From Candidatus Microgenomates bacterium (GTDB taxonomy: Bacteria; Patescibacteriota; Microgenomatia; UBA1400; UBA12108), in contig QEVC01000005.1 of assembly GCA_003576945.1 (NCBI GenBank), positions 1-53,575 on the forward strand: a stretch of 53,575 nt of DNA. Direction: 5' to 3'. The notes below the pieces were generated by a model that did no database searches, had not been told where the DNA came from, and saw only the letters and a list, made by a program, of their open reading frames with translations. Both the position numbers and the translations under genes were made by a program. This document shows, piece by piece, positions 1-6,408 of this stretch (position 1 is its first letter; each line of letters starts with the position of its first letter).

Positions 1-34
1 TGTATAGAGCATAAGTACCTTTCTTTGGGTTAAA

Positions 35-58
35 TCCCAAGTATTTGTTAACTTGGGA
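35..58 (-). terminator. Hairpin downstream of the recombinase gene
   Basis: A perfect 8-bp inverted repeat (TCCCAAGT and ACTTGGGA around an 8-nt loop) lies 8 nt past the recombinase stop codon. The following T-run on the minus strand is weak (ATTTAA), so this may be a transcript-end hairpin rather than a strong intrinsic terminator. Confidence 0.4.
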
Positions 59-65
59 GATTATC

Positions 66-1250
66 CTACTTGATCGGTACTTCTTTCATAGCATCATAGA
101 CTGTCTCATGAAACTGGGCTCTAGGGACTCTCCAGTATTTATGGTTTCGTTCACAGTGATAGCCTGGGTGCTTCTTGCCACCCTTCCCCGTGGATGTACT
201 GCCTCTCAATGTTTTACGACAGATTGGACACATAACAACATCTTTAAATGGGAACAAGGGATTGTGTTTTGATCTTCTTTTCAAGGACTCTAACTTCACA
301 TCATAAAGCACCTGTACCGCTTCACCTTCCTTCACAATTTTGACCTTCCCACGGTTGGCGGCATTGAAAGTTTCTATGCTCACTAGCCCAGGAAACTTGG
401 CTAAGACTGGTGTGTAGTGAGTCCATTTTTCAAGAATTACGCCTGCATATATTGGTCGTTTAATAAGTTCCTGAAATTGTTTCACAGTCAAGGGCTTACC
501 GCCTTTTATTCCAATTGCTTTCATGGTTCGCCTGTCTCTAGCTCGAAAGATACGGCTTTTATATCCCAGGGCGTTTATTCTCTCAACTATCTTCCTATCG
601 TTAAGTTTCCCCTGCTCTCTCAGGCGATACATCATTTGCATATACTTGGCCTCACTTGTCTCTTCCTCAAGTATATTTCTGAGTCTATCATCGGCAGTTT
701 CAGTCTTCTTATTGTGGAATCCGTAGGGTGGCCGTCTGTTCCAGTAGCCCTTATTTACATATGCTATTTCCGCCCCGATCATCTGAGTCAAGGAGTTACG
801 CACATAGCTTTTTGCTTCCTCTGCCTCTTTAATTTCACTTGCCTCTGTAGGCGAATACCTACTCCAAGAGTATTCGACCCCGTATTTGTCCATTGTGTTG
901 ACTTCTTTACCGATGGTGCCGTAGATGTCTCTTAGCTCCACGCCAACTTTCTTCATCCTATTCTTAATGGTCAGATACATCTGGCCGCCTTGGCGAGTGA
1001 AGCGACTAATGTTCTTAAAAACGATGTACTTAATTTGGTTTTTAGGATTTTCGCAATAACTCAACACTTCCTCGAAATATTCCCGTTCCTCAATACTCCC
1101 ACTTTCTACCAATGGAAATATCTTGGCCTTCTCCCAGCCAACTCTTTCTATGTACTCTTGGCATTGTAGCTTTTGATCATCAAGGGTGTCTCCACTGATG
1201 ATTTGTTTGCCGCTAGATGCCCTAGCCAAGATTACTGCTCGTTCTTTCAT
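66..1250 (-). CDS. Large serine recombinase (site-specific integrase/resolvase family)
   Basis: This is a DNA strand-exchange enzyme of the serine recombinase family, likely the mobility gene of the accessory segment at the left of the window. From the ATG at 1250 it is 394 aa. The N-terminal catalytic domain has the R-x-S motif (RASSGKQ, predicted nucleophile Ser12) and the ISRFTRQG motif. A 'recombinase' domain follows with YWNRRPPYGF, and then a C-terminal zinc ribbon (CPIC ... HC). An in-frame TTG at 1283 would add 11 residues, but it has no ribosome site. The ATG at 1250 has AAGGA nine bases upstream and puts the catalytic motif at its usual distance from the N-terminus. The gene overlaps a small ORF ending at 1222, which suggests translational coupling. 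Direction and targets of recombination cannot be read from the sequence. Confidence 0.9.
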   Translation of the reverse strand: MKERAVILARASSGKQIISGDTLDDQKLQCQEYIERVGWEKAKIFPLVESGSIEEREYFEEVLSYCENPKNQIKYIVFKNISRFTRQGGQMYLTIKNRMKKVGVELRDIYGTIGKEVNTMDKYGVEYSWSRYSPTEASEIKEAEEAKSYVRNSLTQMIGAEIAYVNKGYWNRRPPYGFHNKKTETADDRLRNILEEETSEAKYMQMMYRLREQGKLNDRKIVERINALGYKSRIFRARDRRTMKAIGIKGGKPLTVKQFQELIKRPIYAGVILEKWTHYTPVLAKFPGLVSIETFNAANRGKVKIVKEGEAVQVLYDVKLESLKRRSKHNPLFPFKDVVMCPICRKTLRGSTSTGKGGKKHPGYHCERNHKYWRVPRAQFHETVYDAMKEVPIK

Positions 1251-1392
1251 TAGCTTTTTCCTTGTTTTCAAGGTATCTGTCAATGCATTTTGAAGCTAGT
1301 GTTTTCATTGTTTGTATGAGGAAAGCGACTTCTTGATCGGAGTAGAGAGATGATTTTTCTCCAAGGGCTTTCCTTGCCTCTATGATCGTCAT
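1222..1392 (-). CDS. Small unrecognised protein overlapping the recombinase start
   Basis: This is a 56-codon ORF in another frame that runs 29 nt into the recombinase gene. The product starts MTIIEARKALG, contains LYSDQEVAFLIQTMKTLA and is probably mostly helical. An AGGGG Shine-Dalgarno-like stretch stands about seven bases before the ATG. The overlap, shared strand and ribosome site suggest an operon with the recombinase, perhaps an accessory or directionality protein, but that role is inference from position only. I do not recognise the family. Confidence 0.55.
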   Translation of the reverse strand: MTIIEARKALGEKSSLYSDQEVAFLIQTMKTLASKCIDRYLENKEKANERTSSNLG

Positions 1393-1472
1393 AACACGCC
1401 CCTATGGGTTAGCGAATAGTGTTATTTCGATCTCTATCTATATATAAGGTGGCGTAGGGGTACGCCCAAGGC

Positions 1473-1754
1473 TTACTTCCTCTTAGTAGCCTTGATCTTG
1501 TTTATTATCTTCGCCTTTTCGGCGTGGGTAGTTTCGATTTTCTCATCTAGTTTTTTTACAAGTCCCATCTCATTGGCCCTGGTGGCTAACTCTTTCAATA
1601 ATTCGGGAGGGACTGCTACAAATGAATTCTCTGGTTTATATGAATGGTAGTAGAAGGGTAGCTCGCCATGTTCAAAGTCATTCCGTATGCCTGAGGCGGT
1701 GGTCTTCGTCTTGACCATCTCTGAGGCCTTTACTAGCTTAAAGTTGTATTTCAT
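1473..1754 (-). CDS. Unrecognised small basic protein
   Basis: The 93-aa product starts MKYNFKLVKASEM. It has a central stretch with many aromatic and acidic residues, a VPPELLKELATRANEMG helix, and a Lys-rich C-terminal helix (about residues 65-93) that may form a coiled coil or bind nucleic acid. I do not recognise the family. The frame stays open to a TTG at 1790, but that TTG is part of a TTGACA -35 box. The -10 box TACATT ends seven bases before the ATG at 1754, so a leaderless mRNA starting at this ATG is the simplest reading. It lies between the recombinase module and the Xre-type repressor, so it is probably part of the same mobile segment. Confidence 0.6.
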   Translation of the reverse strand: MKYNFKLVKASEMVKTKTTASGIRNDFEHGELPFYYHSYKPENSFVAVPPELLKELATRANEMGLVKKLDEKIETTHAEKAKIINKIKATKRK

Positions 1755-1761
1755 AAGTACC

Positions 1762-1790
1762 AATGTACCATTATGGTTATATTGTGTCAA
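1762..1790 (-). promoter_or_regulatory. Sigma70-type promoter for the 1473-1754 gene
   Basis: On the minus strand, consensus TTGACA (1790-1785) is separated by exactly 17 bp from TACATT (1767-1762). The start codon follows seven bases later, where transcription should begin, so the mRNA would be leaderless. Confidence 0.6.
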
Positions 1791-1871
1791 TATGTCGTCT
1801 TAGATCGCCTGCTAACTAATTATTGTCGGAAATGGTAATATAATGTTCAAATAATTATATTAGGAGGACAT

Positions 1872-2273
1872 ATGACTGAGCGTGGTGGTTCCGATTTGCC
1901 TATACTTGATCGAATAATGACAGCTGGTCAAACCCTGGGAGTTTCAAGGCGAGAAATTAGTAATGAAATATCTAGATTGGCCTCCGAAAATGATATTGCT
2001 GGCATGCAAACACTGTTCAATGCCTACAAGAACTGGGAATTGAGAGAGAGAGAGGCTTCTGTTTCTGAGGAGGTTACTGAAGAACTCGCTTACCGCAACT
2101 TTGATGTGGTGGCAAGGGTCGCCGATGGGCTGGAAGAGGGGGATGAAGACTTAGTAGCTATGGCTAAGGCTGTACGGAGAGGCCAAGGTATCGGTAAGAT
2201 TACCAAATTTTATCGCAATGCCGTAAGTTATGAACCTCCCAAACAACGCACTGATAATTTTTATGATAACTAA
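1872..2273 (+). CDS. Unrecognised acidic protein of the mobile segment
   Basis: A 133-aa soluble protein with an excellent ribosome site (AGGAGG six bases before the ATG). The sequence is helical and acidic in the middle (EEVTEELAYRN, DGLEEGDEDLVAMAKAV) and has no Cys, signal peptide or membrane segment. I recognise no domain. The segment TLGVSRREISNEISRLASEND could be a short helix-turn-helix, but that is weak. It lies between two minus-strand genes and just before the Xre repressor, a common position for genes of integrated elements. Confidence 0.65.
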   Translation: MTERGGSDLPILDRIMTAGQTLGVSRREISNEISRLASENDIAGMQTLFNAYKNWELREREASVSEEVTEELAYRNFDVVARVADGLEEGDEDLVAMAKAVRRGQGIGKITKFYRNAVSYEPPKQRTDNFYDN

Positions 2274-2294
2274 GACAAGTAAGCTCAAAGAGTC

Positions 2295-2522
2295 TTAATC
2301 TTGTGATCCTGGATACAGTTTGGCTACTGATACCCCCAGTGCACGAGCAATGCGGTGTAGCGAATATGAAGATGGTACACGACTAGCTGTTTCAAGTAGC
2401 GAAACATAGGATGGGTAAAAACCTGCCTTGATTGATAACTTATCTTGTTTCAATCCCTGGAGATTTCTCTCCCTTTTAATGTTTTGCCCTACGATTTGTG
2501 CGAATCTACTCTTGCTAAGCAT
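2295..2522 (-). CDS. Xre/Cro-C1 family DNA-binding protein
   Basis: A 75-aa single-domain helix-turn-helix protein. The fold spans about residues 8-70: IVGQNIKRERNLQGLKQDKL, then AGFYPSYVSLLE as recognition helix region, then HRIARALGVSVAKLYP, which is the standard end of the HTH_3 domain. Such stand-alone repressors usually control the mobile element that carries them. A strong AGGAGG occurs about 36 nt before the ATG, too far to serve this start, and no other in-frame start fits it. The region 2523-2662 between this gene and the next plus-strand gene is the likely regulatory space. Confidence 0.85.
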   Translation of the reverse strand: MLSKSRFAQIVGQNIKRERNLQGLKQDKLSIKAGFYPSYVSLLETASRVPSSYSLHRIARALGVSVAKLYPGSQD

Positions 2523-2662
2523 GAGCTCATTGTTACGACTTCTGTTAAATAATTCCTCCTACAACTCGTAAGAATACATATTGAAAGTGTGGAAATATAA
2601 GTCTAAAATCAGTTTTAACGATAACTAATCGTCAAGCATTACTAAATTATTGAAAGGAATCT

Positions 2663-3307
2663 ATGAAAATCTGTAAAAGTTGTAAGAAGGAAATTGATGA
2701 CAAAGCTAGTAAATGCCCCCACTGCACGGCGGACCAGCGAATCTGGTTTGCCAAACATCCAATTTTAACAGTTATCCTAGTCTTAATAGTTATTGGCATG
2801 GTTGGATCGGGTAAAAGTGGTAATAAGACGACATCTAATACTGGCAACCCTTCTCAATCCACTAGCGAGTCTTCAAAGCCAGTCGGAATGACTTACAAGA
2901 TTGGTGAAACTTTTAGTACAGGCAAAATGGATTTCACAATGATCAGCGTAGACCAAAAGAGTATGGTAGGCGGCCAATACCTTAGCGAAAAAGCCTCAGA
3001 GGGAGCGACACTAATTGTTGCACAGTACAAATATAAAAACTCCTCAGACAAGCCCCTCTCGTCATTTACTCAGCCATCAGTCAAGCTAACTGATGCAAAA
3101 GGTACGGAATATGATGCTGATCTTGGCAAAACCAGCACTTACAAAGTCCAAGTTAAGATGGACGAGAAATTTTTGAGCGATCTAAACCCTGGAATTACAG
3201 TTAACGCAGCTCAGGTTTTTGAAGTCAGTAAAGACAGTTACTTGCAACCAGGATGGAAAATAAAAGTTTCCTCTGAGGGTGGTAACTACTTTATTGAGGT
3301 TAAGTAG
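2663..3307 (+). CDS. Zinc-ribbon, membrane-anchored DUF4352 protein
   Basis: A 214-aa protein in three parts. Residues 1-25 form a zinc ribbon (CKSC ... CPHC). About residues 31-50 are one membrane helix (HPILTVILVLIVIGMVG). After a Ser/Thr/Gly linker comes a DUF4352-type immunoglobulin-like domain (from about residue 73, starting YKIGETFSTGKMDFTM) predicted outside the cell. The zinc ribbon would face the cytoplasm. DUF4352 proteins are typical surface or lipoprotein-like proteins of unknown function. The ATG is preceded by AAAGGAATC, a good ribosome site. The next gene follows after 23 nt and also encodes an anchored protein, so the two may be co-transcribed. Confidence 0.8.
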   Translation: MKICKSCKKEIDDKASKCPHCTADQRIWFAKHPILTVILVLIVIGMVGSGKSGNKTTSNTGNPSQSTSESSKPVGMTYKIGETFSTGKMDFTMISVDQKSMVGGQYLSEKASEGATLIVAQYKYKNSSDKPLSSFTQPSVKLTDAKGTEYDADLGKTSTYKVQVKMDEKFLSDLNPGITVNAAQVFEVSKDSYLQPGWKIKVSSEGGNYFIEVK

Positions 3308-3330
3308 CTTTTAGCAAAAGTCAGGAATAT

Positions 3331-3945
3331 ATGCAGGAGTTGACACAACTCGAGAAGTTATTGGTAGATGGTAAATCTCGATTAGTAGCACTGCAAAAAC
3401 AACTGGAACGATCATATCAAGATAAGTCGGATAGTATGACGGCATTTCAAAAAATATTTTTTGGTATTTTTTTGATCATGGCAGTCTACTTTTATGGTGT
3501 ATACCAAACTAAGGTCGAATTACTCACTCGACAACAACCTATCTCTGTAGCATCCCCTACTCCGAGAACTCAACTCCCTACAACTGCTTCCCCGAGTCCA
3601 ACTACCCAGCCCAGTACAAAACCCTCTGTAGTGCCAGCTAAGACTACAAATATACCTAAGCCGACTTCTACACCGACCCCAGCACCACAACAACAAGTTC
3701 AGCCATCCTGGCCAGATAGACCCACAGCCGAAGCCACAGTAAAAGCTAACGCCATGAAAGAGTGGGGGGACAACTATGAGATGGTGCAGTATGAATTTAA
3801 TAATCAGATGGAAGCCTACAGCTGGCTAATACAACAAACCCAATACCCAGCAATTATGATTAGGGCTCAAAGCGAGTGGGGCGATAATTACGAAATGGTT
3901 AAATACGAGTATGAGAATCAAGTAAAGGCGTATAAATCGCTCTAA
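3331..3945 (+). CDS. Membrane protein with Pro/Thr linker and two C-terminal EWGDNYEM repeats
   Basis: The 204-aa product begins with a coiled-coil-like helix (about residues 1-30) and a membrane helix (IFFGIFLIMAVYFYGVYQ, about 41-60). A long Pro/Thr/Ser linker follows (about 70-130). The C-terminus has two copies of a roughly 28-residue unit built on the core EWGDNYEMVxYExxNQxxAY, with a shorter spacer between them. The repeat cores are nearly identical (KEWGDNYEMVQYEF and SEWGDNYEMVKYEY). The layout suggests a stalk presenting a small binding module at the surface. I do not know the function. The ATG has an AGGA site and the gene follows the DUF4352 gene closely. Confidence 0.75.
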   Translation: MQELTQLEKLLVDGKSRLVALQKQLERSYQDKSDSMTAFQKIFFGIFLIMAVYFYGVYQTKVELLTRQQPISVASPTPRTQLPTTASPSPTTQPSTKPSVVPAKTTNIPKPTSTPTPAPQQQVQPSWPDRPTAEATVKANAMKEWGDNYEMVQYEFNNQMEAYSWLIQQTQYPAIMIRAQSEWGDNYEMVKYEYENQVKAYKSL

Positions 3946-4662
3946 TTTTTATGGCTATATGGTATTAGATAACATGATATAAGATACATCCTGTTCTCCA
4001 GTACGCCGCCCATCATAGCACGATAGATAAAACATGGTTCAATAAGTAGAAAATTTCCCTGGGGGCGGAGCTAAAAAGAAACCCTTACCTACCATTTCCC
4101 TAGTTTATTGCTAGATAATACCTATGTATCAATCTAATTATCCAGTAGTTAAATTTATAGTGAATTAATAGGTAATAAGTGTGTATCGAGTTAGGTAAAT
4201 CTTAATACAAGGATGAGCGAAGTAGCGTAGTGGTAGACCTATAAATATGTGAGGACTTGAACGGTGGAATTATATGTGTCTTGAGGCAAATATTGTTAAG
4301 CTTCAACTTCCTGCTTATATTAGCACCCCATAATTATTTTTAGTCGTAATAACTAACCCTATATTATGTGTGTTCTAATACTTAATAGGTAATACTACTT
4401 CCTGCAATTGTGGTGATTCCAGGCTAACATATTTTGGGACCACCTCCAAGATATTCCTCAAGTTGTCCATCAGGGTGTTCCAACATAGCCCGACTTGGTT
4501 CACACTTTCAACTACAAAATCTGACATTCTGTTTTGAGGTTGCTATATAAAAAAGCCCGCGAACACTACGAACTTTATAAACGTGATCAGGTAGAGCAGG
4601 GTTCATCGAGGAAACCTGGGCAAAGGATGCTGCAATTAAGTTTTTGGAATCTGCGAAATAAT
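3946..4662. other. 717 bp with no convincing gene; probably decayed DNA
   Basis: Most frames are closed by many stops and the stretch is AT-rich. The longest plausible open stretch is a 50-codon minus-strand ORF at 4375-4527 (starts MSDFVVESVNQVG) without a ribosome site. A plus-strand frame around 4530-4690 (containing AREHYELYKRDQVEQG) has no start and looks like a remnant. I see no tRNA, array or terminator. It separates the recombinase-bearing segment from core genes, so it may hold the far boundary of that element, but I found no direct-repeat pair to prove it. Confidence 0.5.
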
Positions 4663-4956
4663 CTATCGGATGGTGGCACCGACAAAATCAATTAAAGGAA
4701 AAATAGTTCTCACTTCACCCCAAAACTTTTCGGAAAGCCTGGCTGAGTAAGTGGCATTGTTCCCTTTTTCCATTGTGTTACAGAGGCGGCGATCCCAATC
4801 CTCAATAATCTTCCGCACCACTATGCCTTGCTCGTTAAAGATAACTTGATTGGCTTTTTTGTTTTCTTTGTAGAGATTGTGAATAAAAAGAAATTCGTCG
4901 AAGACTTTTTTGTTCTCCTCACACATTCTTTTGAAATATTCTTTGTATTTGACCAT
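4663..4956 (-). CDS. Conserved-looking hypothetical cytoplasmic protein
   Basis: A 97-aa helical protein (MVKYKEYFKRMCEENKK ... LSEKFWGEVRTIFPLIDFVGATIR) rich in charged and aromatic residues, with no signal peptide or membrane helix. It follows the cation exchanger gene with one base between the exchanger stop and this ATG, so the two are almost certainly co-transcribed. I have an impression of similar short proteins ending FWGEVRxxFPLIDFVG in other Patescibacteria, but no function is known to me. Confidence 0.7.
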   Translation of the reverse strand: MVKYKEYFKRMCEENKKVFDEFLFIHNLYKENKKANQVIFNEQGIVVRKIIEDWDRRLCNTMEKGNNATYSARLSEKFWGEVRTIFPLIDFVGATIR

Positions 4957-4957
4957 A

Positions 4958-5905
4958 TTAGGCTTGTCCTACTTCGATAACTACAAAAATAACATAGATT
5001 AGGAGTAAGACCAAGGCCTCAACTTTGGTAAGTTTCTTTTGGGAGCGAATGAAAATATAAAAAAGCAGGAGTGAGGCTGCAAGAATTACGATTCTGACCA
5101 GGGCGTGATTAGGGAGGACGATGCTTTTGCCATTAAAGATCGTAAACAAACCAATCAGGAGGGTATTAGTTGCGGCGGAGCCGATGTAGTCGGCTAGTGC
5201 CACCTCGGACTTACCAGACAAACTGGCACGAAGTACGAGTGAGAGCTCGGGAATATTGGTCCCTAGTGCCACAATAATGAGGCCAACTACAAAAGGGGAC
5301 CAATTAAATGCTATCGCAAAATACTCGGCAGTATTTACCATAAATTGAGAAGCTACGAGGATTATTATGATCCCAGCAATCACTTTGAGGGTGCGATGCT
5401 CGCTCTTATGAGTTAGATTCCTTAATCTGTTAACTATTTTTTCATATAGACTCTCCTTGCTGGAGAGGACCACAAACAATAGCCCGTAGAGTAGAACAAG
5501 GAGCACTCCCTCCCAAAGATGTAGTGAGCGATCGGCGATTAAGAGCGCGGGGGCAAGGATTGTAATTAAAGAGAGGATCAATTGTTTGCGGTGCATTACC
5601 TTAGGTAAATTGACAGTGCCACCAAATAATCCCAGGAGTGGGATTACGAGCAAGAAAACAACTAGCGTTCCTCCAATCAAATTGCCGACCGTAAAGGCAG
5701 CTTCACCTCTATAGAGCGAAGTAAGACCAATGGTGGTTTCGGGGAGAGAGGTCAGAATACCCAGAACAAAGAAGGATAAAGTAAAGGCAGAGATATTGAG
5801 AGACCTGGCGATTGAGCTGATCGAAGCAACGACCAAGCCTGTCCCCCACCATAAAGCAAGTGCAGAGACGATAAAAATTGCGACTTGTATTACGAGGTCA
5901 AACAT
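4958..5905 (-). CDS. Sodium/calcium (cation/proton) exchanger, CaCA family
   Basis: A 315-aa membrane antiporter with about ten helices in two inverted halves. The two alpha-repeats are visible: GILTSLPETTIGLTSL ... VGNLIGG near residues 50-80 and ALGTNIPELSLVLRAS ... ADYIGSAATN near 210-245. The acidic residues of the PE motifs bind the cation in this family. Length is normal for bacterial YrbG-like exchangers. The ATG at 5905 is preferred over the TTG at 5908. It lies between two other membrane or small genes on the same strand (6361 to 4663), a likely three-gene operon. Ion specificity (calcium, sodium or potassium) cannot be decided from sequence. Confidence 0.88.
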   Translation of the reverse strand: MFDLVIQVAIFIVSALALWWGTGLVVASISSIARSLNISAFTLSFFVLGILTSLPETTIGLTSLYRGEAAFTVGNLIGGTLVVFLLVIPLLGLFGGTVNLPKVMHRKQLILSLITILAPALLIADRSLHLWEGVLLVLLYGLLFVVLSSKESLYEKIVNRLRNLTHKSEHRTLKVIAGIIIILVASQFMVNTAEYFAIAFNWSPFVVGLIIVALGTNIPELSLVLRASLSGKSEVALADYIGSAATNTLLIGLFTIFNGKSIVLPNHALVRIVILAASLLLFYIFIRSQKKLTKVEALVLLLIYVIFVVIEVGQA

Positions 5906-5914
5906 CAAGTACCC

Positions 5915-6361
5915 TTACTTAATTTTGATTTTGCCGATTTGCATCATACTAACACCCTGAACAAAATCCATAAACAAGGCGAGTGCAACTACGACAATCC
6001 AACTACTTACACCAAAGCCATAAATCTCGGCGTAGCGGGTGATCAAGTAGACGCTAAGTGTATTAACTACAAAATAGAGCTTCATCCAATCCATGGGAGC
6101 AAAATCTTTTTTAGACTTCCATTCCTTGTAAGGCACGAGAAGCATCACCAATAACCCAATAAGAGACAATTTGGTGCCTGAGAGCATGAGTGACCAAAAA
6201 GGAGTCAGGGCAAAGGTCCCGAGCACGACACTTGTCGGGAAGAGGAGATTGGCTAAATAGATAACTAAGACGTTACACACAAATAAAACAAAGTAAGAGA
6301 GAACGATCATCACGCCTTGTTTAGCTTGTAATTCTCGCTCATTTAAAACTAATTTAACCAT
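5915..6361 (-). CDS. Four-helix integral membrane protein, unrecognised
   Basis: The 148-aa product has four predicted membrane helices (about residues 18-38, 47-60, 64-82 and 118-138) separated by a basic loop (PYKEWKSKKDFAPMDWMK). A ribosome site TAGGAG precedes the ATG by six bases. It is the first gene of the likely operon with the cation exchanger, ending 10 nt before the exchanger start. I recognise no domain. A role in ion or membrane homeostasis is only suggested by position. Confidence 0.7.
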   Translation of the reverse strand: MVKLVLNERELQAKQGVMIVLSYFVLFVCNVLVIYLANLLFPTSVVLGTFALTPFWSLMLSGTKLSLIGLLVMLLVPYKEWKSKKDFAPMDWMKLYFVVNTLSVYLITRYAEIYGFGVSSWIVVVALALFMDFVQGVSMMQIGKIKIK

Positions 6362-6408
6362 ATAAAACTCCTACCAAAATGATGTTAATAGATTTAGTTT
6401 AGCAGGTT

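Noticed and set aside
417-935. 172-aa plus-strand ORF opposite the recombinase
   Set aside because: The minus-strand recombinase reads through this region with clear domains; the plus-strand ORF is a shadow.
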